This document shows positions 32,537 to 41,021 of a stretch of DNA of 64,000 nucleotides, piece after piece (within the stretch, counting starts at the first letter, position 1; each line of letters begins with the position of its first letter). This DNA is from an uncultured Olsenella sp. (GTDB lineage Bacteria > Actinomycetota > Coriobacteriia > Coriobacteriales > Atopobiaceae), in the NCBI GenBank assembly GCA_934660915.1, contig CAKUIF010000006.1, forward strand, positions 62,001 through 126,000, written 5' to 3'. The notes beneath the pieces are model-generated. The model had not been told where the DNA came from. It searched no databases and saw nothing but the letters and a program-made list of their open reading frames with translations. The position numbers and the translations under genes are program-made.

Positions 32537-33760
32537 TTATGCCAACGAGGCCTGCAGCGGCGCCTGGTTCCATCTGAGACCAAGCCGCAGCTTGGGGAGT
32601 CGCCAGCCTCGCCTGGGTTTGGAGAGAAGCTCGTTTGTGGTCAGGCTTTCCTGCGGGACGCGCCTGTTCGCGGCGAGTACCTGTGTTGCGTAGCTAAGCT
32701 CGGTCTCGCTCAGGTGCGCCGCAATCAGGTCGGTCCTGGCGTTGTAGATGGAGATCTGAACCGTCGGCTCGTTCATGGACGCAACGGGGAAGCGCTGCTG
32801 CGCAAGCTGGACCATCTTGCGATACGCGGCGCCAAACGGGCGAATTCGCACGCCGAACTCGCGCGCCGTTTCCGTGAGCCGCTGGAGTTCCAGCATGCCC
32901 GCGCGGTCGAGATCGCCCCAGTAAAGGAACTCCACGTCCTTGGCGCCAAAGGATTCCTGCAGGTTAAGCAGGTCGCCCATCTTTGCGTCGAGCGCGGCTC
33001 CCTGCGCGTACACCACCCCGTCGATTCGCTGTCCCAGAATCCTCCTGCTCCCGTGCCCAAAGAGCTGGGCGCGCACGGAGTGGTAGGGGTCCAGGTTCTC
33101 GCTGATAAGGATGCTCATGCGCTCGTGCCGGCGCGGGACGAAGTGCTCCAGGTTGACGGAGGCATCGATTCGGTAGCGAAGGAATCGGTCGAGGCCCGTG
33201 CCCTTGAGCATGGCCTTAACATCCTTGTCGGCCACGATGGCCTTCTCGTTGCCGAAGAGCCGGTAGGAGAGCTCACGGCGAGAGATGTCGACCGACCCGA
33301 TCGCGTCGTGCGCCCGAAGCTCTCGATCGATGATCTCGAGCGCTGGCAAGAAACGCTCCATGGACGCGGGACGGTTGAGCAGCCATTTGTTCTGCCAGAT
33401 GCGCTTGTCCATGGCGCAGAGCCGTTCTCGCGGCTGTGGGAGCTTTGGGCTCGCAGCCGCTTTAGCCGCCCTGCCCGCTTGCGTACCCGTAGCGTTTCTT
33501 GCCGCTCGCTCCGCAGCGATCTCGTAGACCTTGGCTTTGCCGACGGTCTTTTCGGTTGGGACGAGCACCTCCGCCTCCACCAGGTCTTTCCACATGCGCC
33601 CAGGAATGCCCTGCTTGTTGAGCACGTTCGAGATGATTGCTGCCGTGATCGGACGGCATGCCGGGTTAAGCAGGCTGTGCGCGATTTCCTGTGCCTGATT
33701 CCTTGATACCTGTGGAAGCGCAAGCCGAACCTGGTCGTCCAAGCTGATGGTTGCCTCCAT
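32537..33760 (-). CDS. Lone JetD-like (DUF3322/DUF2220) Toprim protein
   Basis: 407 residues. The C-terminal half resembles the Toprim nuclease subunit JetD of Wadjet systems: ELSYRLFGNEKAIV, ILISENLDPYHSV (acidic residue of the Toprim core), RIDGVVYAQGAAL and LYWGDLDRAGMLELQRL (DxD motif). JetD cuts plasmid DNA trapped by the JetABC SMC complex. No jetA, jetB or jetC homologue occurs nearby. The first ~100 residues may form winged-helix DNA-binding domains. RBS GAGAGGAG. Whether it acts alone is unknown. Confidence 0.75.
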   Translation of the reverse strand: MEATISLDDQVRLALPQVSRNQAQEIAHSLLNPACRPITAAIISNVLNKQGIPGRMWKDLVEAEVLVPTEKTVGKAKVYEIAAERAARNATGTQAGRAAKAAASPKLPQPRERLCAMDKRIWQNKWLLNRPASMERFLPALEIIDRELRAHDAIGSVDISRRELSYRLFGNEKAIVADKDVKAMLKGTGLDRFLRYRIDASVNLEHFVPRRHERMSILISENLDPYHSVRAQLFGHGSRRILGQRIDGVVYAQGAALDAKMGDLLNLQESFGAKDVEFLYWGDLDRAGMLELQRLTETAREFGVRIRPFGAAYRKMVQLAQQRFPVASMNEPTVQISIYNARTDLIAAHLSETELSYATQVLAANRRVPQESLTTNELLSKPRRGWRLPKLRLGLRWNQAPLQASLA

Positions 33761-33852
33761 GTGGGCTCCTCTCTTCCAACGGCGTCTAGCCGTCTTCTAA
33801 GACCGAGCATATAAGGAGGTTGTGACAACAATTGAAGGGCGACGGTCCCGCG

Positions 33853-34080
33853 CGGGATACCGGGAGCGTCGGTAAACGTGCCGCCGGGCCGCGCGAGAAA
33901 CCGGGAGCGTCGGTATCAGCGGCCGGGCATTCCGTCGCGGCGGCTACCGACGGTCCCGGTTTTTGGTGAGAAGAAGCCCTTCTTGCCGCCTTTTGCGCGG
34001 GAATCGGGGAGTGTCGGTACCGACGGTCGGCGATTCAGGCGCAGCCTTCCTTCCGTTTTACCGACGCTCCCGGTATCCCG
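33853..34080. repeat. ~0.23-kb repeat A (CCGGGAGCGTCGGTA modules), direct partner of 36844-37110
   Basis: The stretch contains several copies of CCGGGAGCGTCGGTA and its near complement TACCGACGGTCCCGG, plus AAGAAGCCCTTCTTGCC. It aligns along most of its length with 36844-37110 in the same orientation. It has no protein-coding signature. The remainder of the 466-nt gap holds the promoter of the surface-protein gene. Confidence 0.85.
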
Positions 34081-34164
34081 CGCAGCACCTGAGCGCCCCC
34101 GCGGCTCCCGCCGTCTTGTGTCGTGTCAAAAAAGTTAAGCTACGCTAATTTACAAGCCCTCCTG

Positions 34165-34193
34165 TTGCTGATAGCCTACTGAATGTTTACTAT
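34165..34193 (+). promoter_or_regulatory. Promoter of the first surface-protein gene
   Basis: TTGCTG (34165-34170) and TACTAT (34188-34193) are separated by 17 nt, 34 nt before the ATG. An AAAGTTAAGCTA box (34131) and TAGCTAACTTT (34193) flank it as an imperfect inverted pair and may be regulator sites. Confidence 0.6.
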
Positions 34194-34226
34194 AGCTAAC
34201 TTTCTCAAGTGACCGGAGGAGACTCA

Positions 34227-36698
34227 ATGCGTGTAGCACCAAAAGCAGGCGCGGCAATGCTCTCTCTGCTGCTGGCAGGCAGCGGCATCGCTGCCGTCGG
34301 AGGCGTTCCCGTCGTGGCAAAAGCCCAGGACTCGGTGGCTATAACCAGGGCAGCCGCCGCTTCCGAGCTCGTCGTGACCGACAACTACCCGGCCCTGTAT
34401 GGCTGGCTCGCGAACAGCCTCGGCGACGCCACGACAGTAAAGATCGCCGCGTCGACCTGCGGCGCCTCTGACCGCGGCAACGGTACGACGACCATCCCCG
34501 CCCAGGTGGCGCAGCTCGTCGGCTGGCAGGCCAAGAGCTGGTTCGACGAGGAAGGCGAGAAAGTCCGCCAGCTCGGCTACGCCTCGAGCTACGAGACCCT
34601 CACCTTCGCCTCCGGGGCCACGACCGAGGTCCGCAGCCTCACGCTCAAGCTCCTCGACGATCGGCTCGTCGTCCCTGCGGGCGCGAACATCACGTTTAGG
34701 AACTGTACGTTCGTCAACCGCATCAAGATCGAGAAGGGCGGCAAGGCCACCTTCGAGAACTGCACGTTCTCTTCCGGCACGATTCTCAACAACGGCCAGG
34801 CGAGCTGCACCGGAACCACGAAGGAGCCCACGAACAAGGGCACGACCGAAAGCGCATTCCAGGGCCTCGGGCTCGTTGCGGCGCAGCCGACCTTGAGCAA
34901 TGGCGTGCACACCCGCGAGTACGCGGGCTCCACGGCGCTCACGCTCTCCGGCTCCAACGCCGGCAAGGCCACGCTCGCGGCGGCGATGGACCAGGAGGGC
35001 AGCGGCCTTACCGCCACGGTCGAGAACGGCGTGCTCAAGGTCTCCGGCACGCCCGCGGCCGTCGGCACCTACACCGCCACCGTCACGGCGAGCGCGCCGG
35101 ATGAGGCCGGTGCCGGCACGCAGATCGCGTCGGCGACCGTTGCTATCGCGGTGCGCCAGAACTACGTGTTCAGCGTCGAGGGCACGCTCGATGCCGTCCG
35201 CACCGGTCAGGGAGACTACCAGGACAGCTCGAACCACGAGCTCGAGGTTTTCGTGACTGACGAAGCCGGCAACAAGCAGAGCTTCTACGACTTCTCGTGC
35301 GCGGCGGAGGGCGCGGGCTATGCGCTCAAGCCGCAGGTTTCGCCTAACGGCTGCGGCCTCAACGCGACGCTGTTCAACGCCGGCGGCAAGGCGACCGTCA
35401 CGCTGTCCGGCACCGCGGGAGCGGCGGGCAGCTACCAGGTCGGCGCCGTGGTGACGCTCGGTGACTACTCGTTTGCCACCAACACGGTTGAGCTGCGCAT
35501 CTACAGCGGCCAGGAGACGCTGGCGAGCCAGCTCGCAGGCCTTGCCGAGAACATCTCCGACTGGGACATGGAGCCCTACGAGATCGACCGCAGCGACAAC
35601 GCCGTCATCCCCACGTGGCTCCACCACATCTATGGCTCGCACGAGAGCGGCCTGTACGGCCAGATCGGCAACGCGACCGACGCCTTCGCCTCCGACACGA
35701 TCACCATCCCCGCCGGCGCCGACGTCACGCTCGAGAACATCAAGGTGAACAGCTCGGTAAAGATCGTGGTCGAGAAGGGCGCCAAGCTCACGCTCGCCGA
35801 CTCGGTCGCGTTTGGCCCCATCGAGGTCAACGGCGGTACGCTGACGCTCAACCGCAGCTCGGCTACCACGAGCACCATCACGCTCAACGACGGCTCCACG
35901 CTTGCCGACTCCGAGGTCGTCTCTCACGCGCAGTTCCTGACGGACGGCCGCAAGCCCACGCCGGCGGCCCCTGGCAGTGTCGTCATCGTCAACGGCGACG
36001 TGGCCTTCATGGGCGAGAACATCATCAAGCCCGACCAGAGCCAGGTCGGTCTCGAGGTTAACGGCAACGCTCGCGTTCCGCTGGGCTCCTCGCTCACGGT
36101 GGCGGGCGGCAACGGCGGCACGGCCCCGGGCGAGGCCGCGAGCACCGTCAAGCTCAACGGCGGCACCGTCTTTGGCGAGGGCTCGCTCACGGCGACCGGC
36201 GGCTCCTACGAGCTCGGCGGCAGCGGTGTGCCCGCAAAGGCGGTCACGGGTGAAGGCACGCTCTCGACCGGCAAGCTCGTGCTCGCCGGCGGCGACGCCG
36301 ATACCATCTTTGGCAGCGCGATCGATGGCGCCGACGCGGGCGTCAAGACTATCGTCGTCACCACGCCTGCGGCCGGCCGTACCATCACGGGCGGCAAGGG
36401 CGTGAATGGCGGCGCGGACGGCTTGGGCGAGGAGTCCGTCACCATCAAAGAGGCAGGGGCGAACGGGCAGCCCGGAGACTCGTCGAAGCCGGGCGAGAAC
36501 GGCGGCAGCGACTCGGACACTGGGGCTGATTCGGGCTCTGCGGCGGGTGCCAAAAAGCAGGCGAGCGCGTCTATAACCGCATCTGGCAAGAAGCGCACGC
36601 CCCAGATGGGTGACGCTACGAGCGCGGCACCTGCGGTCGCGTTCGCCGGCGCCGTCGCTGCCCTCGCGGCAGGCGTGCTCACTCGCCGCCGTGACTAG
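34227..36698 (+). CDS. Large secreted surface protein with signal peptide and degenerate wall-sorting tail
   Basis: 823 residues. A signal peptide (about residues 1-35, ending VVAKAQ) is followed by an extracellular region. Its parts are a pectate-lyase-like section with repeats such as NITFRNCTFVNRIKIEKGGKATFENCTF, an Ig-like stretch (about residues 220-320), and another parallel-beta section. A Gly/Ser-rich spacer precedes the tail TPQMGDATS, a hydrophobic segment and RRRD. The tail resembles a sortase signal in which LPxTG has become TPQMG. ATG 34227 has GGAGG 7 nt upstream. Likely adhesin or matrix protein; ligand unknown. Confidence 0.75.
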   Translation: MRVAPKAGAAMLSLLLAGSGIAAVGGVPVVAKAQDSVAITRAAAASELVVTDNYPALYGWLANSLGDATTVKIAASTCGASDRGNGTTTIPAQVAQLVGWQAKSWFDEEGEKVRQLGYASSYETLTFASGATTEVRSLTLKLLDDRLVVPAGANITFRNCTFVNRIKIEKGGKATFENCTFSSGTILNNGQASCTGTTKEPTNKGTTESAFQGLGLVAAQPTLSNGVHTREYAGSTALTLSGSNAGKATLAAAMDQEGSGLTATVENGVLKVSGTPAAVGTYTATVTASAPDEAGAGTQIASATVAIAVRQNYVFSVEGTLDAVRTGQGDYQDSSNHELEVFVTDEAGNKQSFYDFSCAAEGAGYALKPQVSPNGCGLNATLFNAGGKATVTLSGTAGAAGSYQVGAVVTLGDYSFATNTVELRIYSGQETLASQLAGLAENISDWDMEPYEIDRSDNAVIPTWLHHIYGSHESGLYGQIGNATDAFASDTITIPAGADVTLENIKVNSSVKIVVEKGAKLTLADSVAFGPIEVNGGTLTLNRSSATTSTITLNDGSTLADSEVVSHAQFLTDGRKPTPAAPGSVVIVNGDVAFMGENIIKPDQSQVGLEVNGNARVPLGSSLTVAGGNGGTAPGEAASTVKLNGGTVFGEGSLTATGGSYELGGSGVPAKAVTGEGTLSTGKLVLAGGDADTIFGSAIDGADAGVKTIVVTTPAAGRTITGGKGVNGGADGLGEESVTIKEAGANGQPGDSSKPGENGGSDSDTGADSGSAAGAKKQASASITASGKKRTPQMGDATSAAPAVAFAGAVAALAAGVLTRRRD

Positions 36699-36774
36699 CT
36701 GGTCCGGAGACGCCAAAATCTAGAGGGTCTCTTCGACAAGTAGTTGAACCACAGAGCTACAGAACCACAGGGCT

Positions 36775-36817
36775 AGGCGCCCGTCGTCCCACTCCGGGCG
36801 GCGGGCGCCTTCTTTGT
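36775..36817 (+). terminator. Terminator after the first surface-protein gene
   Basis: AGGCGCCCGTCG pairs with CGGCGGGCGCCT (with a small internal loop), followed by TCTTTG. It lies 77 nt after the stop codon. Confidence 0.7.
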
Positions 36818-36843
36818 GCCGCGGGCTCGCGCTCGCGCTTGCG

Positions 36844-37110
36844 CGGGAATCGGGGAGCGTCGGTAAATGAGCTGCCGGGCTGCGCGAGAAACCGGGAGCG
36901 TCGGTACCGGCGGCTGGGCATTCCGTCGCGGCGGCTACCGACGGTCCCGGTTTCTGGTGAGAAGAAGCCCTTCTTGCCGTCTTGCGCGCGGGAATTGGGG
37001 AGTGTCGGTACCGACGGTCGGCGAATCCCGCGCGGCCCGGTAACCACCTTACCGACGGTCGGCGATTCAGGCGTAGCCTACCTCCCGTTTTACCGACGGT
37101 CCCGGATTCC
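36844..37110. repeat. ~0.27-kb repeat B (CCGGGAGCGTCGGTA modules)
   Basis: Direct partner of 33853-34080. It carries the same module order plus an additional ~40-nt unit (TTACCGACGGTCGGCG duplicated). Between A and B lies exactly the first surface-protein gene with its promoter and terminator. The rest of the gap to 37371 is AT-richer with no gene and no clear promoter. Confidence 0.85.
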
Positions 37111-37371
37111 CGCGCGCCGCGCCGTCCTAGGTCCCATGTGTTCCCGGGGGTACCGTTCGCCGATTTTTGAACCGAATTCTAAAAAATGACGAATCGCTTG
37201 CTTGAAACCGGTTGAACGGGGAATTAAACTTGCGTCTCGCGGAATCGACCAGCATTCAAAAACAAAGCCCTCTGATTTAAAAAACCGCCGGACCTAAAAC
37301 GCAGCACGCAATCGGCCGAGGGCGAATCCGCGCAGCAAACAAGGTTGCTCCATAGACCGAAAGGCACAGCA

Positions 37372-40185
37372 ATGCTCAAAAAGAAACTGGGGTGCGCCCT
37401 CGTCGCGCTCGCGATGGTGGCGTCTTCGTTCCCGGCTCCGGCCCTGGCCGCCGCCCTGGCGGATACCGCCGGATCGCCCTCCGCGGCCTCCTATACGGGG
37501 GCGAACGGCGACTACACCTTCGAGAAGCTCTCCCACCCCAACACGGGCGTCCAGCAGCCCGACGGCATCGTGGACTACCTCGGCAACGGCGAGGTCGGCA
37601 TCCCCGACGGCACCACGATCGGCCAGGGCGACCGCGGCCAGAGCTATGCCTGGTCCGCCCTCGCGTACGGCGATGACCTCTACATCGGCACCTGCTACGC
37701 CGCCATGGGCAACACGCTGACCCTCATGTCGAGCACCCTGGGCGACAAGTTCGACAAGGAGACCATGGAGGCTTCCCTGAAGGCCATGTTCAACGGCACC
37801 TTCTACTACGGCCACGACGACGGCGTCGACTCCGGCGGCATCCTCGTCAAGCTCAACACAAAGACGGGCGAGCTCAAGCTGCTCATGTCCCAGTCCACCA
37901 ACGGAATCGCCCCGCTCTTCCGCAACGGCGTCGTCTATAACGGCAAGCTCTACTTCTGCGGCAGCGTCAAGGCCAACGGCAGGGCCGGCCTGCCCAGCGT
38001 CTACGAGATCGATCCCGCGACCGACGAGTTCAAGGCCATCTACGTGGGCCTCTCGAGCATGCAGGACTACGGCGCGGCCTATAAGGCCGGCATCTCCACC
38101 GGCATCCGCGGCATGTGCGTCTACGACGGCCAGCTCGTCATCAGCAACGTCTACATGGACGCCGCCACCGGAAAGAGCGGCGCCACGATCCTCGCCTCGA
38201 GCGACCCTTCTGCGGGTCAGGACAGCTTTACCCTGATCGGTGGCGAGGATTCGCTGTTCGGCTACCCCGCGTACCGCTATGCCGACAGCATCTACGGCGG
38301 CTCGATCTGGGACATGATCGAGTACAACGGCCACCTTTACGCCACCATCTGCACCGGCACGGAGGACAACGCCCCTGACGACAACACGATGCAGTCCTTC
38401 GCCCTCGTCCGCGGCGATAAGAACTCCGATGGCACCTTTACCTGGACCCCGATCGCTGGCGACCAGCAGCGCGACGGCGCCCGCTACACCTTCGGCATCG
38501 ACCCTGCCCGTACCCGCGCCGGCGCGGCCAACCTCATGGTCTACAACGGCTACCTCTACATCGGCGAGTACAACGACGAGGAGATCGCCCTCGAGCGAAT
38601 CGTCTTCGACAAGTCCGCCGACGGCGACGGCAGCATGGGCGGCGTCGACTGCAGCTTTGTCAATGCCAACCTCGAGCAGTCCGTCAATCTCTACCGCATG
38701 GACCAGAACGAGAACATGGAGCTCGTGGTGGGCGACGCCACCGACATGTTCCCCAACGGCAGCCTCTCGGGCCTCGGCTCGGGCTGGGGCCGCAGCGAGA
38801 ACCAGTACGTCTGGCGCATGACGGTTTACGACGGCAAGCTCTACATCGGCACCTTCGACACGAGCAGCCTGCTCGAGCCCGTCGGCCAGTTCTCCAACGG
38901 CGACATCATCGGGATGTCCCCCGATGAGTGGGAGACCCAGATTCAGTACCTGAGGGAACTCATCGAGCTGCTGTTCAAGTCCGACGGCGAGGGTGATGGC
39001 GCGAGCGTTAACGCCATTGCCGAGGGCGACGACGCTGCGACCATCGACGAGGCCGTGGCCGAGGGCGACGAGGCTGCTGCTGCCGACGACGCCGCGACCA
39101 CCGACGACGCCATGGCCGCCGACCTGGGCGATTTCCTCGACGAGCTCGAGAGCACGCAGGGTTACCTGAGCGACACCGACGCCGTTGCCCTTGCCGACGA
39201 GGGCGATGCCGACTACGCTTCCACCATCGAGGATAAGATCCAGTATCACCAGCAGTTCGCCGACTACTACGAGGCCCTTCTTAAGCGCTTCGAGGAACTT
39301 GAAAAGAAGTACGAGCTGCCCGAGAACGTTCGCAAGCAGATCGAGAAGCTCCTCAACGGCCAGACGCTCGAGGACATCAAGAGCGTTATCAAGTGCCTTG
39401 AGTACATGAAGGACGCCACGCGCGGCTTCGACCTCTACGTCACCGACGACGGTGTGAGCTTCGATACCGTTACCGTCGACGGCTTCGGCGACCCCTACAA
39501 CCACGGCCTGCGCACCTTCGCCGCGACCAGCCGCGGTCTGTGCATCGGCACCGCCAACCCCTTCAACGGCACGCAGGTCTGGATCCAGCGCGGCGACCTG
39601 ACGCTCTCTTACGACGCTAATGGCGGCTCGCTGCCTGAGGAGTCCGCGGGCGCAGACGACACCGACGACGGGACCTACGCTCCCGGCGCCAAGGTGACCG
39701 CCAAGGAGAACCTCTACGTCCGCGAGGGCTACGAGTTCGCCGGCTGGAACACCGCGGTCGACGGCACCGGCGAGTCTTGCGAGCCGGGCGACGAGTTCAC
39801 GCTGGGCGAGTCCACCACCCTTTACGCGCAGTGGAAGAAGAAGGACGAGCCCACCGAGCCCACCGACCCGATCCAGCCGACCGATCCGTCCAACCCCGGC
39901 GGTGACAACGGCAACGACGGCGGCGACACCGGCAACAATAACGGCGGCTCCGACAACAACGGTAACGGCAGCTCCGACAACAACGGCAACGGCTCCAACA
40001 GCAACGACTCCAACGGCGACGCCGGTTCGACCCAGCAGGCGGGCTCCGATGTCCGAAAGGGCTGCTCGAGCGTCCCGAAGACCGGCGACAACTCCGGCGC
40101 GATCCTGGCTGTAGCCACCGGCGCGGCGGCACTCGGTGCCCTGTGCGTTGTCCTCGGCCGCAAGAAGCGCGGCGAGAACGAGTAA
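37372..40185 (+). CDS. LPXTG-type wall-anchored protein with beta-propeller-like repeats
   Basis: 937 residues. A signal peptide (LKKKLGCALVALAMVASSFPAPALAA) leads into repeats such as ALAYGDDLYIGTCY, VVYNGKLYFCGS, MIEYNGHLYATI, MVYNGYLYIGEY and TVYDGKLYIGTF, which suggest a beta-propeller. A helical acidic section (about 520-680) and an InlB/Flg_new repeat (LSYDANGGSLP...FAGWNTAVDGTG...LYAQWKK) follow. The tail is a Pro/Thr then Asn/Gly spacer, VPKTGD, a TM segment and RKKRGENE. ATG 37372 has GAAAGG upstream. Covalently wall-linked by a sortase; ligand unknown. Confidence 0.85.
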   Translation: MLKKKLGCALVALAMVASSFPAPALAAALADTAGSPSAASYTGANGDYTFEKLSHPNTGVQQPDGIVDYLGNGEVGIPDGTTIGQGDRGQSYAWSALAYGDDLYIGTCYAAMGNTLTLMSSTLGDKFDKETMEASLKAMFNGTFYYGHDDGVDSGGILVKLNTKTGELKLLMSQSTNGIAPLFRNGVVYNGKLYFCGSVKANGRAGLPSVYEIDPATDEFKAIYVGLSSMQDYGAAYKAGISTGIRGMCVYDGQLVISNVYMDAATGKSGATILASSDPSAGQDSFTLIGGEDSLFGYPAYRYADSIYGGSIWDMIEYNGHLYATICTGTEDNAPDDNTMQSFALVRGDKNSDGTFTWTPIAGDQQRDGARYTFGIDPARTRAGAANLMVYNGYLYIGEYNDEEIALERIVFDKSADGDGSMGGVDCSFVNANLEQSVNLYRMDQNENMELVVGDATDMFPNGSLSGLGSGWGRSENQYVWRMTVYDGKLYIGTFDTSSLLEPVGQFSNGDIIGMSPDEWETQIQYLRELIELLFKSDGEGDGASVNAIAEGDDAATIDEAVAEGDEAAAADDAATTDDAMAADLGDFLDELESTQGYLSDTDAVALADEGDADYASTIEDKIQYHQQFADYYEALLKRFEELEKKYELPENVRKQIEKLLNGQTLEDIKSVIKCLEYMKDATRGFDLYVTDDGVSFDTVTVDGFGDPYNHGLRTFAATSRGLCIGTANPFNGTQVWIQRGDLTLSYDANGGSLPEESAGADDTDDGTYAPGAKVTAKENLYVREGYEFAGWNTAVDGTGESCEPGDEFTLGESTTLYAQWKKKDEPTEPTDPIQPTDPSNPGGDNGNDGGDTGNNNGGSDNNGNGSSDNNGNGSNSNDSNGDAGSTQQAGSDVRKGCSSVPKTGDNSGAILAVATGAAALGALCVVLGRKKRGENE

Positions 40186-40241
40186 CGCCGCAGCCGCGAT
40201 CTCGCGACCCAACGTCCGACGCATAACCGCCTGACCCCCAG

Positions 40242-40284
40242 AGGCGCGCCGCCCGTCCAACCCGCGGGCGGTGCGCCTTTTGTT
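40242..40284 (+). terminator. Terminator after the LPXTG protein gene
   Basis: GGCGC-G-CCGCCCG pairs with CGGGCGG-T-GCGCC around a 9-nt loop, followed by TTTTGTTG. Confidence 0.82.
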
Positions 40285-40361
40285 GTCCCAACCCTGTCAT
40301 AGAATCGCGTGCAAACCGCACTTCTTTGTAAGCGGGCATTCCTGGAGATAGGAGCCATGCC

Positions 40362-40913
40362 ATGAAGCTGACTGACGAAGAGCTCGACAAGATCATGGAG
40401 AACGCGGGCCTCATGCTGGCCGAGCCGCACAACCCCAAGGGAAGCTACCGCAAGGGGGATTGGCTGCTCACGCGCTGCGGACGCTGCGGCGTGGTGGCGC
40501 ACTACCGGCTCACGTACATCTTGGAAAAGACCCAGATCGGCGAGCCGGTGTGCCGCGCGTGTTTTTGGCCCGGGTGGTACGAGTGGGGCCACAAACTCGA
40601 CGCGCAGGTGATCCAGAAGCATCTTGACGAGGGCTACGACCTCGACTTCCTCATCGATTCCGGCTTTGTTCCTCGCCATCATTCCCTCATGATGCCGCAG
40701 GCCCAAAAACTCGCCTCCGAGCACGGCTATCGCCTTATCGGAATGATCCGCGGCCCTCGCGAGGGCGATGACCTCATGGTCGTTCGCTGCAACGCCTGCG
40801 GCCGTCAATCCGTTGAGCGTCCCTGCGACGTCGAGTTTGGCTGCACCTGCAAGGGCAACGGCCTGGGCGACCGCAACCCCTATCCCGCGGACAAGGCGCT
40901 CCCCGCGGAGTAG
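40362..40913 (+). CDS. Small cysteine-rich (zinc-binding?) protein of unknown function
   Basis: 183 residues. Two pairs of cysteine knuckles are seen: CGRCG with CRAC at residues 38-66, and CNACG with CTC at about 144-165. They look like treble-clef or ribbon zinc sites. The middle part is helical (LDAQVIQKHLDEGYDLDFLIDSG). I do not recognise the family. It lies next to the restriction-modification genes on the same strand, 108 nt upstream, and might belong to the same accessory block. RBS GGAGATAGGAG. Confidence 0.6.
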   Translation: MKLTDEELDKIMENAGLMLAEPHNPKGSYRKGDWLLTRCGRCGVVAHYRLTYILEKTQIGEPVCRACFWPGWYEWGHKLDAQVIQKHLDEGYDLDFLIDSGFVPRHHSLMMPQAQKLASEHGYRLIGMIRGPREGDDLMVVRCNACGRQSVERPCDVEFGCTCKGNGLGDRNPYPADKALPAE

Positions 40914-41021
40914 GGGGTCCGAGCGGCTGGTGTCCCTGGAGTATAAATAATCGATTCATCTGCTGCACGTCCTCCCTCCCTGCTACTGTGGAAACACTGC
41001 ATCAGCAAAGGAGGGCGTAGC

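Noticed and set aside
37294..40260. Long minus-strand open frame opposite the LPXTG protein gene
   Set aside because: Shadow of the real gene: Val/Ala/Gly/Asp-rich, no motifs, no RBS, and it runs across the noncoding flanks.
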